From the NCBI RefSeq assembly GCF_947496515.1, contig NZ_CANMDB010000002.1, positions 248,001 through 312,000 of the forward strand: 64,000 nt of DNA. The letters are read 5' to 3'. Below the pieces are notes generated by a model. That model had not been told where the DNA came from, ran no database searches, and worked only from the letters and a program-made list of their open reading frames with translations. Every line of letters begins with the position of its first letter. Positions within the stretch are counted from its first letter, which is position 1. Origin of the DNA: an uncultured Roseobacter sp. (GTDB lineage: Bacteria; Pseudomonadota; Alphaproteobacteria; Rhodobacterales; Rhodobacteraceae). The translations under genes were made by a program, and so were the position numbers. Positions 54,127-62,625 of this stretch are shown here, in pieces.

Positions 54127-55161
54127 ATGACAACAAGACGCAAGTTCATCACCTCCGCCGCTGTCGGTGCAGCAGCGGCCCCGCTGGCTGCCCCGGCGCT
54201 GGCGCAATCCACGATCCGCTGGCGGATGCAGACCTATGCAGGCCCCGCGCTCGCCGAGCATGTGATCAAGCCTGCCATCGACAGCTTCAACAAGATCGCC
54301 GGCGACCGGATGCAGATCGAGCTTTTCTTTGCCGATCAGCTGGTGCCCACGGGTGAGCTGTTCCGCGCCATGCAGAACGGCACGATCGACGCGGTGCAGT
54401 CAGATGACGACAGCATGGCCTCGCCCACGGAAGTCACTGTCTTCGGGGGGTATTTCCCCTTCGCTTCGCGCTACTCGCTCGACGTACCGGTGCTCTTCAA
54501 CCAGTACGGGCTGAATGAGATCTGGGATCAGGAATACTCCGCCGTCGGCGTTAAGCACCTGAGCGCCGGTGCCTGGGATCCGTGCCATTTCGCCACCAAG
54601 GATCCCATCAACAGTCTCGCGGATCTCGAAGGCAAGCGGGTCTTCACCTTCCCCACGGCCGGGCGGTTCCTGACGCAGTTCGGCGTGGTCCCGGTGACGC
54701 TGCCATGGGAGGACATCGAGGTTGCCGTGCAGACCGGAGAGCTGGACGGCATCGCATGGTCCGGCATCACCGAAGACTACACCGTCGGCTGGGCCGATGT
54801 GACCAACTACTTCCTGACCAACAACATCTCCGGTGCCTGGGCGGGCTCGTTCTTTGCCAATATGGAGAGCTACAACGCGCTGCCTGAGGATCTGAAGGAA
54901 TTGCTCAAGGTCTGCATGGATCAGTCCCATTACTATCGCCAGTGGTGGTACTGGGGCGGCGAAGCCAATCTGCGCGTCAACGGCACCAAGATGGAGCTGA
55001 CCTCGATCCCCGATGCGGAATGGCAGCAGGTCGAGGATGCTGCGCTGAAGTTCTGGGACGAGATCGCAGCAGAATCCGAGACCAAGGCGAAGGTCGTGGA
55101 AATCTTCAAGCAGTACAACGCGGATATGGTGAAGGCCGGACGGCCCTATCGCTATAGCTGA
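54127..55161 (+). CDS. dctP: TRAP transporter substrate-binding protein DctP-like
   Basis: A 344-residue periplasmic binding protein with a Tat signal (MTTRRKFITSAAVGAAAAP to PALA). The conserved TRAP features are IELFFADQLVPTGELFRAMQNGTIDAVQ, the specificity helix region FTFPTAGRFLTQFGVVPVTLPWEDIEVAVQTGELDGI with the Arg that binds carboxylates, and the IADGRP-like end. An organic acid or amino-acid ligand is expected. The ATG at 54127 has AAGGAG 6 bases upstream. It is exported folded, unlike most TRAP binding proteins that use Sec. Confidence 0.9.
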   Translation: MTTRRKFITSAAVGAAAAPLAAPALAQSTIRWRMQTYAGPALAEHVIKPAIDSFNKIAGDRMQIELFFADQLVPTGELFRAMQNGTIDAVQSDDDSMASPTEVTVFGGYFPFASRYSLDVPVLFNQYGLNEIWDQEYSAVGVKHLSAGAWDPCHFATKDPINSLADLEGKRVFTFPTAGRFLTQFGVVPVTLPWEDIEVAVQTGELDGIAWSGITEDYTVGWADVTNYFLTNNISGAWAGSFFANMESYNALPEDLKELLKVCMDQSHYYRQWWYWGGEANLRVNGTKMELTSIPDAEWQQVEDAALKFWDEIAAESETKAKVVEIFKQYNADMVKAGRPYRYS

Positions 55162-55168
55162 ACCATCC

Positions 55169-55192
55169 GCCGGGGGCGTCCGCGTCCCCGGC
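55169..55192 (+). terminator. intercistronic hairpin after dctP-like gene
   Basis: GCCGGGG at 55169-55175 pairs with CCCCGGC at 55186-55192 over a 10-base loop, 8 bases after the binding-protein stop. No T-run follows. It probably stabilises the upstream message or attenuates the downstream genes, a common pattern behind binding-protein genes. Confidence 0.5.
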
Positions 55193-55217
55193 ATCTCCCA
55201 CCAGGAAAGACACGCCC

Positions 55218-56582
55218 ATGCCCGGATTGCTGAGCTTCAAGGATCTCAAGAAACAGGTGAGCGACGGCCAGGTCGACACCGTGCTCGTCTGCGCCGTGGA
55301 CATGCAGGGCCGGCTGATGGGCAAACGCTTTCATGCGGCGAATTTCGTGGAGCATTCCCACAAGGAGACCCACTGCTGCAATTATCTGCTGGCCACGGAT
55401 CTGGAGATGGCGACGCCCGATGGCTACGCCTCCACCTCCTGGCAGTCGGGCTACGGTGACTACGTGATGTGGCCCGATCTGGAGACGATCCGCCCGGTGC
55501 CGTGGCTGGAGGGCACGGTGATGGTGCTCTGTGATCTGCTGGATCACCGGACCCATGATCTGGTGCCGCAGTCGCCGCGCGCGGTCCTGAAAATGCAGAT
55601 CAAGCGGCTGGAGGCGATGGGTTTCACCGCGATGATGGCAACGGAGCTTGAGTTTTTTCTTTTCGAGAAAAGCCTCAAGGAAATCCGCCGATCGGGCTTT
55701 CGCGATCTGACGCCTATCAGCGGGTACAACGAGGATTACCACATCTTCCAGACCACCAAGGAAGAGATGATCATGCGGCCCCTGCGCAACCATCTCTATG
55801 CCGCGGGTGTGCCGGTCGAGAATTCCAAGGGCGAGGCGGAGGCCGGTCAGGAAGAGCTCAACATACGCTATGCCGAGGCGCTCGACTGCGCCGATCATCA
55901 CACCATCGCAAAACATGCCGTTAAGGAAATCGCCTGGCAGCACGGGCATGCGGCGAGCTTTCTGCCCAAATGGTCGGCGGATATGGTGGGCAGTTCATCC
56001 CACGTTCACCAGTCGCTCTGGGACGGCACGACACCGCTTTTCTACGAAAAAGGCGCGGCGCACGGCATGTCCGATCTGATGTGCCACTACATGGCCGGGT
56101 TGATCGCCTACGCGCCGGACTACACCTATTTTCTGGCGCCCTACGTCAACAGCTACAAGCGCTTTGCAAAAGGAACCTTTGCGCCAACCAAGACGGTCTG
56201 GTCCGTGGACAACCGCACCGCTGGGTTCCGGCTGTGCGGCGAGGGGACGAAGGGCGTCCGGGTGGAATGTCGCATCGGCGGGTCGGACCTGAACCCCTAT
56301 CTGGCGCAGGCTGCCTTGCTGGCCGCAGGCATCAAGGGGATCGAAGACAAGCTGGCGCTGGCCGATGCCACCAAGGGCGATGTGTACGAGGATGCAAAAG
56401 CCACCGAGATCCCGCAGAACCTGCGCACGGCGACTGAGACGCTGCGTGGCTCGACCATGTTGCGCGAGGCGATGGGCGATGATGTAGTCGACCACTACGC
56501 GCGCGCCGCCGAATGGGAGCAGGAAGAGTTCGACAAGGCGGTCACCGACTGGGAAATCGCCCGCGGGTTCGAGAGGGCTTGA
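55218..56582 (+). CDS. glutamine synthetase family protein (gamma-glutamyl-amine ligase-like)
   Basis: A 454-residue ATP-dependent ligase of the glutamine synthetase superfamily, PuuA/IpuC-like. It joins glutamate gamma-carboxyl to an amine. The N-terminal domain begins VDTVLVCAVDMQGRLMGKRF, and catalytic-domain motifs are MMATELEFFLFEK (metal Glu), the GSSSHVHQSLWDG (HVHQS, ATP and metal His) block, KRFAKGTFAPTKTVWSVDNRTAGFR and VECRIGGSDLNPYLAQAALLAAG. The absence of the Gln/nitrogen regulatory Tyr adenylylation region agrees with a catabolic rather than assimilatory enzyme. It overlaps nothing and is 3 bases before the ALDH start. Confidence 0.88.
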   Translation: MPGLLSFKDLKKQVSDGQVDTVLVCAVDMQGRLMGKRFHAANFVEHSHKETHCCNYLLATDLEMATPDGYASTSWQSGYGDYVMWPDLETIRPVPWLEGTVMVLCDLLDHRTHDLVPQSPRAVLKMQIKRLEAMGFTAMMATELEFFLFEKSLKEIRRSGFRDLTPISGYNEDYHIFQTTKEEMIMRPLRNHLYAAGVPVENSKGEAEAGQEELNIRYAEALDCADHHTIAKHAVKEIAWQHGHAASFLPKWSADMVGSSSHVHQSLWDGTTPLFYEKGAAHGMSDLMCHYMAGLIAYAPDYTYFLAPYVNSYKRFAKGTFAPTKTVWSVDNRTAGFRLCGEGTKGVRVECRIGGSDLNPYLAQAALLAAGIKGIEDKLALADATKGDVYEDAKATEIPQNLRTATETLRGSTMLREAMGDDVVDHYARAAEWEQEEFDKAVTDWEIARGFERA

Positions 56583-56585
56583 GCG

Positions 56586-57959
56586 ATGACGGTGACCTGT
56601 ATTTCCCCGATTGACGGATCGACTTACGCCACCCGCGCGGTGCTGACCGAGTTCGAGGCAGCGGAGGCAGTGGCCAAAGGGCAGGCAGCACAGGTCGCCT
56701 GGGCCGCGCGCCCGCTGCAGGAGCGGATCGATCTGGTGCTGGCCGGTGTCGCCAATGTCGGTGCCATGAATGACGCCATCGTGCCGGAGCTGGCCTGGCA
56801 GATGGGGCGGCCCGTACGCTACGGCGGAGAGTTTGGCGGGTTCGAGGAACGGGCCACGCATATGGCGCATATCGCGGCGGAAGCGCTGGCACCGCTTGAG
56901 GTTGAGGACAGCGGCGCCTTTCGCCGCCGGATCAAACGGGTGCCACAAGGTCTGGTGCTGGTCGTCGCCCCGTGGAACTACCCCTACATGACCGCGATCA
57001 ACACAGTGGCGCCAGCGCTGATCGCCGGCAATGCGGTGATGCTGAAACACGCCAGCCAGACGCCGCTAGTGGGCGAACGCATGGCCCGCGCCTTTCATGA
57101 CGCAGGCGTGCCGACGGATGTGTTCCAGAACGTCTTTCTCGACCACACCACGACCTCTGCCCTGATCGCGGACCGGGCCTTTGGGTTCGTGAACTTCACC
57201 GGCTCCGTCAGTGGCGGGCGCACCATCGAAAAAGCCGCCGCCGGGACCTTCACCGGGCTTGGGCTGGAACTGGGCGGCAAGGATCCGGGCTATGTCTGTG
57301 CGGACGCGGATCTGGAGGCGGCGGCCGAGACGCTGATCGACGGGGCGATGTTCAACTCCGGTCAATGCTGCTGCGGTATCGAGCGCATCTATGTGGCCGA
57401 ACCGCTGTTCGAGCGGTTCGTGGACAAGGCGGTCTCCATCGTCGAAGGCTACCGACTGGGCAACCCGCTGGAGCAGGAGACAACGCTTGGCCCGATGGCG
57501 CAGGTGCGCTTTGCCGATCTGGTGCGCGCGCAAACATCCGAGGCCGTGGCCGCCGGGGCGCGGGCGCTAATTGATCCGGCGCTCTTTCCGCAGGACGCGG
57601 GCGCCTATCTCATGCCGCAGATCCTCGTGGACGTGGATCATTCGATGCGCGTCATGCGCGAGGAGAGCTTTGGCCCGGTCGTGGGGATCATACCCGTCAA
57701 GGACGATGCGGAGGCGATCCGCCTGATGAACGACAGCGATTATGGCCTGACGGCCTCCGTCTGGACGCAGGATGTGGCGCGTGCCGAGGCGATTGGCGAC
57801 GCAATCGAGACGGGGACGGTGTTCATGAACCGCGCCGATTATCTCGACCCCGGCTTGTGCTGGACCGGCTGCAAGGATACCGGACGGGGCGGAGGGTTGT
57901 CGGCGATTGGCTATCACAACCTGACGCGTCCCAAGTCCTACCATCTCAAGAAAGGCTGA
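56586..57959 (+). CDS. aldehyde dehydrogenase family protein
   Basis: A 457-residue NAD(P)-dependent aldehyde dehydrogenase. Motifs are APWNYPYMTAINTVAPALIAGN with the catalytic Asn, the NAD-binding FTGSVSGGRTIEKAA, LELGGKDPGYV with the catalytic Glu, FNSGQCCCGIERIYV with the catalytic Cys, and EESFGPVVGI. The three adjacent cysteines (CCC) are unusual but the nucleophile position fits. In this operon it would oxidise the aldehyde made by the adjacent Fe-ADH or a related step on the glutamylated substrate. It is followed 4 bases later by the ADH gene. Confidence 0.93.
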   Translation: MTVTCISPIDGSTYATRAVLTEFEAAEAVAKGQAAQVAWAARPLQERIDLVLAGVANVGAMNDAIVPELAWQMGRPVRYGGEFGGFEERATHMAHIAAEALAPLEVEDSGAFRRRIKRVPQGLVLVVAPWNYPYMTAINTVAPALIAGNAVMLKHASQTPLVGERMARAFHDAGVPTDVFQNVFLDHTTTSALIADRAFGFVNFTGSVSGGRTIEKAAAGTFTGLGLELGGKDPGYVCADADLEAAAETLIDGAMFNSGQCCCGIERIYVAEPLFERFVDKAVSIVEGYRLGNPLEQETTLGPMAQVRFADLVRAQTSEAVAAGARALIDPALFPQDAGAYLMPQILVDVDHSMRVMREESFGPVVGIIPVKDDAEAIRLMNDSDYGLTASVWTQDVARAEAIGDAIETGTVFMNRADYLDPGLCWTGCKDTGRGGGLSAIGYHNLTRPKSYHLKKG

Positions 57960-57963
57960 TCCC

Positions 57964-59109
57964 ATGCCACTGACAGCAAACTGGTCCTACCCGACCGCCA
58001 TCCGCTTTGGCGCGGGCCGTATCTCAGAACTGGCAGAGGCCTGCGCAGTCGCCGGGATCACCAAACCACTGCTGGTCACCGACAAAGGGTTGGCGTCACT
58101 TCCCATCACGCAAAATGCCCTGGAAGCGCTGACGGTGGCAGGGCTGGGCCGGGCGATGTTCTCCGACGTGGACCCGAACCCGACCGAGAAGAACGCGGAG
58201 GCCGGCGTGGCCATGTACCGGGCGGGCGGGCACGACGGGGTCGTGGCCTTCGGCGGCGGTTCGGGTCTCGATCTGGGCAAGGTCGTTGCCTTTATGGCGG
58301 GGCAAAGCAGGCCAATCTGGGATTTCGAGGATGTGGATGACTGGTGGACGCGCGCCGATCCGGAGGCCATTGCGCCCATCGTTGCGGTGCCCACCACTGC
58401 CGGAACCGGCTCCGAGGTCGGGCGGGCGAGCGTGATCACCAATTCGGAAACCCACGAAAAGAAGATCATCTTTCACCCCAAGATCCTGCCATCGGTCGTT
58501 ATCTGCGATCCCGAATTGACAGTGGGCATGCCGCCCGCGATCACGGTGGGAACAGGGATGGATGCTTTCGCGCATTGTCTGGAGGCTTATTGCTCCCCTC
58601 ACTACCACCCGATGTCTCAGGGCATGGCGCTGGAGGGCATGCGGCTGGTCAAGGACAACCTGCTCATCGCCTTTGAGGACGGGACAAACCTCACCGCGCG
58701 GGCCCATATGATGTCGGCCGCGGCCATTGGGGCAACGGCGTTTCAAAAAGGGCTGGGCGCGATCCATGCGCTCAGCCATCCCATCGGGGCCGTCCACCAC
58801 ACCCATCACGGCACCACAAACGCGGTCGTCATGCAGGAGGTGCTGATGTTCAACCGCCCCAAAGTGCGCAAGCATCTGGCACGGGCGGCGAATTACCTGT
58901 CGATCTCCGGAGGGTTCGACGGGTTTCATGCTTTCGTGGGCGAGTTGAACGAAAAGTTGCAAATTCCAAAGAATCTGACGGATCTCGGTGTCAAAGACCC
59001 TGATATTGACATGCTTGTGGCATCTGCCCTGCAGGACCCGAGTGTCGGTGGCAATCCGGTTCGGATGACCGTCAAGAACACGACGAGTTTGCTGGAGGCA
59101 TGTCTCTGA
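57964..59109 (+). CDS. iron-containing alcohol dehydrogenase
   Basis: A 381-residue group III metal-dependent alcohol dehydrogenase. The NAD(P)-binding GGGSGLDLGKVVAF lies near residue 100; the metal ligands are Asp in CDPELTVGMPP and His in DAFAHCLEAY, GAIHALSHPIGAVHHTHHG. TTAGTGSEVGRASVIT is the typical central block. It is the last gene of the operon, since the TauE gene converges on it with 4 bases between. It would oxidise an alcohol group to an aldehyde for the preceding ALDH. Confidence 0.94.
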   Translation: MPLTANWSYPTAIRFGAGRISELAEACAVAGITKPLLVTDKGLASLPITQNALEALTVAGLGRAMFSDVDPNPTEKNAEAGVAMYRAGGHDGVVAFGGGSGLDLGKVVAFMAGQSRPIWDFEDVDDWWTRADPEAIAPIVAVPTTAGTGSEVGRASVITNSETHEKKIIFHPKILPSVVICDPELTVGMPPAITVGTGMDAFAHCLEAYCSPHYHPMSQGMALEGMRLVKDNLLIAFEDGTNLTARAHMMSAAAIGATAFQKGLGAIHALSHPIGAVHHTHHGTTNAVVMQEVLMFNRPKVRKHLARAANYLSISGGFDGFHAFVGELNEKLQIPKNLTDLGVKDPDIDMLVASALQDPSVGGNPVRMTVKNTTSLLEACL

Positions 59110-59113
59110 CCGC

Positions 59114-59854
59114 TTAGCCGTACCAGATCGCCCGGCGGATCAGATTGACCCCCATCAATACAAAGACGATCAGGATCGCGTTTCGAAACCCGACACCGGA
59201 GAGCCTGTTGCGCAGCAATTCGCCCAGGCTGAACCCTATGAGTGTGGGGATGATCATGACCAGCGATACGCCTGCCAGCGGCCCGGTGAGAAAGCCCAGC
59301 CGGGCGTAGCCGAGACAGAGCGGCAGGCTGCCCACGAAGATCAGAAAACCGGTTGCGCGGATGAACTCGTCCTTGTCAACCTGTTTGGTTGCCAGATACA
59401 TCGCCAGTGGCGCCCCCCAGCCTGCGGTCAGCCCGCCGATGATACCTGCAAAGAGGCCAAAGCCGATCTGTGCGGAGCGATCATGGCGCGGCGGCAGCGG
59501 CGGGACCCAGCCGCGCCAGGAGACAACCACGAAAAGAAGAATGACCAGACCCAGCACCGCAAGCAGCGCGCGGTCGCTCGTCTGCCGGGTTGCAAACACT
59601 GTCCAGGTGACGCAGGCGACCAACACCAGCGCGAAAACCATATAGCGCCGGGCCGTGCGAAGGAGATTTCCTGCCCGGAAAAGCTGCCAGGCGTTGGACC
59701 CGAGCATCGGAAAGAGAACAAGAGCCACGGCGGTGCGCGGATCGAAAAAGATGGTCATCAGTGCGATCGCGGCGGTAGGCATGCCAATGCCAGCAACCCC
59801 CTTCACAGCGCCCGCGGCCAAGAAGGCCAGTGCTCCGACAAGAAGGATGGTCAT
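59114..59854 (-). CDS. sulfite exporter TauE/SafE family protein
   Basis: A 246-residue membrane protein with about eight spans. It begins MTILLVGALAFLAAGAVKGVAGIGMPTAAIALMTIFF, the duplicated TauE/SafE motif; the second half repeats it as GLFAGIIGGLTAGWGAPLAMYLATKQVDKDEFI. Proteins of this family export sulfite, sulfoacetate or other organic anions. The ATG at 59854 gives the normal family N-terminus; the upstream extension of the frame to 60106 is basic and unlike the family. It converges on the Fe-ADH gene and diverges from cioA. Confidence 0.85.
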   Translation of the reverse strand: MTILLVGALAFLAAGAVKGVAGIGMPTAAIALMTIFFDPRTAVALVLFPMLGSNAWQLFRAGNLLRTARRYMVFALVLVACVTWTVFATRQTSDRALLAVLGLVILLFVVVSWRGWVPPLPPRHDRSAQIGFGLFAGIIGGLTAGWGAPLAMYLATKQVDKDEFIRATGFLIFVGSLPLCLGYARLGFLTGPLAGVSLVMIIPTLIGFSLGELLRNRLSGVGFRNAILIVFVLMGVNLIRRAIWYG

Positions 59855-60151
59855 ATCGGTCAAAACCCTGTCCTTCAGTCCTCGGTAGAGCTGAGACGCA
59901 GAACGCCTGAAGGCAAGCGTGTTGTCAATCAGCGGGATGTCCAGATCGAAGGATCCGAAAGGGTCTGCTTCAGCTCTGGAAAAAGAAACCAGATCAACAT
60001 TTTGAATGAATTTTTTGATGTATCGCGATGAGCCTGTTCCAGGTGTCTGACACAGGACCGGACACCCTGCGCAATTCGTCGCACGACCCTGAAAAACACG
60101 CCGCAAAGCCTATCTTTGGATCAAGCAAATAAAACTCGGTGAGCGTATCCC

Positions 60152-61540
60152 ATGGACACCCTACTGTTATCGCGCATCCAATTCGGCGCAAACATCTCGT
60201 TTCACATCCTTTTCCCCACGATCACGATCGCTCTGGGCTGGGTGTTGCTGTTCTTCAAGCTGCGGTTCAACGCGACCGGAGATCAGAAGTGGATGGACGC
60301 CTATCTCTTCTGGGTGAAGGTCTTTGCCCTCTCATTCGCTATGGGAGTTGTATCGGGCATCACCATGTCATTCCAGTTCGGCACAAACTGGCCCGGCTTT
60401 ATGGAGACCGTCGGAAACGTGGCCGGGCCCCTGCTGGCTTATGAGGTCATGACGGCGTTCTTTTTGGAGGCGGTTTTCCTCGGTATCATGTTGTTCGGCG
60501 CCTCGCGCGTGAAGCGGTGGGTTCATACTCTGGCGACCTTCCTTGTCGCTTTCGGCACCACGATGTCGACATTCTGGATTATCGTTCTGAATTCCTGGAT
60601 GCACACGCCGCAGGGGTACGAGCTCCGCGACGGTGTGGTGTTTGCTACCGACTGGTGGGAAATCATCTTCAATCCCTCCATGCCATATCGCTTTGTGCAT
60701 ATGTTGCTGGCGTCCGGTCTGACCGTCGCCTTCCTGATCGCGGGTATTTCGGCGTTGCGGTTGCTTTGGGGGGATCGCGCGGAGAGCGTCAAGTCCACGC
60801 TCCGGTTCGGTGTCGTGACCGGCGCGCTGCTGATCCCGTTGCAGATCCTCGCAGGTGATTTGCACGGCTTGAACACGCTGGAGCATCAACCCGCCAAGGT
60901 CGCTGCGATGGAAGGTAACTGGGAAACTGGACCGAACGTGCCCTTGCTGCTCTTTGCCCTGCCCGATGAGGAGGCACGCGAGAACCGGTTCGAGATCGGT
61001 ATTCCCAGCGGCGCCTCGCTGATCCTGAAGCACAAGCCGGAGGGCGTCGTGCCCGGGCTCAACGATTTCGTCGCGGAGGACGGCACCGTGATGCATCCCC
61101 GAGTGGCGCCTGTGTTCTTCAGCTTCCGGGTGATGGTCGGCACCGGCATAGCGATGCTGCTGCTCTCCTGGGGCGGGCTTTACCTGATGCGGCGTTACGG
61201 CGCCGGTGAGATGCCGCGGCTGTCGCTCTATGCCTTCAGCGCCATGAGCTTCAGTGGTTGGATTGCCACGCTCGCCGGTTGGTACACGACAGAGATCGGC
61301 CGTCAGCCGTGGCTGGTGCAAGGGGTTCTGACAACCAAAGAAGCGGTTGCGGATGTGCCTGCGGGTATGGTGCTGGGGACGCTGCTTGGGTACTTGGCGA
61401 TCTACGCGGCGCTGATCGTGGCCTACATCGCCGTCATTACCTACCTGGCTCGCAAGGCATCGCGCGGTGAGCCGCTCGGCAGCCGGGTCCACCCCGCCAG
61501 CGGCGAGGCCGAAGTCGCCATGCTGCAGCCAGGAGAATAG
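60152..61540 (+). CDS. cioA: cytochrome bd ubiquinol oxidase subunit I (cyanide-insensitive, CioA type)
   Basis: A 462-residue quinol oxidase subunit with nine or so spans. Heme ligands are His18 in ANISFHILFP, the His in MPYRFVHMLLASG and the Met in FRVMVGTGIA. The Q-loop is short, as in CioA; the C-terminal GWYTTEIGRQPWLVQGVL block is standard. It reduces oxygen to water using quinol, with no proton pumping. The stop is 2 bases before cioB. A TTGAT half-site lies about 140 bases upstream, but no full FNR/Anr box was found. Confidence 0.94.
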   Translation: MDTLLLSRIQFGANISFHILFPTITIALGWVLLFFKLRFNATGDQKWMDAYLFWVKVFALSFAMGVVSGITMSFQFGTNWPGFMETVGNVAGPLLAYEVMTAFFLEAVFLGIMLFGASRVKRWVHTLATFLVAFGTTMSTFWIIVLNSWMHTPQGYELRDGVVFATDWWEIIFNPSMPYRFVHMLLASGLTVAFLIAGISALRLLWGDRAESVKSTLRFGVVTGALLIPLQILAGDLHGLNTLEHQPAKVAAMEGNWETGPNVPLLLFALPDEEARENRFEIGIPSGASLILKHKPEGVVPGLNDFVAEDGTVMHPRVAPVFFSFRVMVGTGIAMLLLSWGGLYLMRRYGAGEMPRLSLYAFSAMSFSGWIATLAGWYTTEIGRQPWLVQGVLTTKEAVADVPAGMVLGTLLGYLAIYAALIVAYIAVITYLARKASRGEPLGSRVHPASGEAEVAMLQPGE

Positions 61541-61542
61541 CG

Positions 61543-62553
61543 ATGGAAACCTTTGGCGATCCGGCAATCTGGCTGCCGTGGACTTTCGCGGCGCTGATGG
61601 GGCTGTCGATCCTGATCTACGTCATTCTGGACGGGTTCGATCTGGGCGTGGGGCTTCTGATGCCGCTCGCCAATGAGGAGGAGAAAGACAGGCTTGTCGC
61701 CTCCATCGGTCCGTTCTGGGATGCGAATGAGACATGGCTTGTCCTTGCCATCGGGCTGCTGCTGGTCGCGTTTCCGCCTGCCCACGGCATCATCCTGACG
61801 GCGCTCTATCTACCGGTTTTCATCATGCTGGTGGGCCTGATCCTGCGCGGCGTGTCGTTTGAGTTCCGCGCCAAGGCCCCCGCGAGCCAGAAAACGCGCT
61901 GGAACGCGGCATTCTTTGCAGGATCGCTCATGGCCTCGATGAGCCAGGGGTTCATGCTGGGCATGTACATCATGGGTCTGACATGGACGTTGAGCCACGT
62001 AGCCTTCGCCCTTTTGACAGCCGTCTTTCTGACGGTGGGCTACAGCTTTATCGGCGCGGCCTGGCTGATCGGTAAGACCGAAGGGGCGCTGCAGGCCCAC
62101 GCGGTCCGCTGGGCGCGGGGCGGCATTTGGGGCCTGATCCTCGGGGTCGGTGCGATCTCATTGGCAACACCGTTCGTCAGTGCACGGATCTTTGACAAAT
62201 GGTTCAGCCTGCCGGAATTTCTGTATTTATCGCCGTTGCCCATCCTGTCGGGCGCCCTGATTGTTTACCTCTGGTGGCAGATCAGGCAGCTGCCGCGGTC
62301 GGATGATCGCATGTCTTGGGGGCCCTTTGCCGCGGCGATTTTGCTATTCGCGCTGGCGTTCGGGGGTATGGCCTATTCGTTCTATCCCTACGTGGTGCCG
62401 GAGCAGATCACCATCTACGACGCTGCTGCAGCGCCGGAAAGCCTGTTTATCATCCTGATTGGCACGCTCTTCGTGTTGCCTGCCATCCTTGGATACACCG
62501 TGCTGTCCTATTACATCTTCAGGGGCAAGGCGACCGAGTTGCGGTACGACTGA
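61543..62553 (+). CDS. cioB: cytochrome bd ubiquinol oxidase subunit II (CioB type)
   Basis: A 336-residue partner of CioA with eight or nine spans. It begins WLPWTFAALMGLSILIYVILDGFDLGVGLLMPL, with the conserved GPFWDANETWLVL and a late GMAYSFYPYVVPEQITI block that closes the family. It is 2 bases behind cioA, so the two are translated together. No CydX-like small ORF lies in the 72 bases before galM, and no cydDC assembly transporter occurs in the window. Confidence 0.94.
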   Translation: METFGDPAIWLPWTFAALMGLSILIYVILDGFDLGVGLLMPLANEEEKDRLVASIGPFWDANETWLVLAIGLLLVAFPPAHGIILTALYLPVFIMLVGLILRGVSFEFRAKAPASQKTRWNAAFFAGSLMASMSQGFMLGMYIMGLTWTLSHVAFALLTAVFLTVGYSFIGAAWLIGKTEGALQAHAVRWARGGIWGLILGVGAISLATPFVSARIFDKWFSLPEFLYLSPLPILSGALIVYLWWQIRQLPRSDDRMSWGPFAAAILLFALAFGGMAYSFYPYVVPEQITIYDAAAAPESLFIILIGTLFVLPAILGYTVLSYYIFRGKATELRYD

Positions 62554-62625
62554 CCAGCCCGGCTGCGGCTTTCGCTGCCCGGAGCGGCAGGCTAGGGTGC
62601 CACGGCAGCAGGGCGGGCAAACTAC

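Noticed and set aside
60014-60030. TTGAT half-site upstream of cioA as an FNR/Anr box
   Set aside because: Only one half is present; the expected ATCAA partner after four bases is missing.
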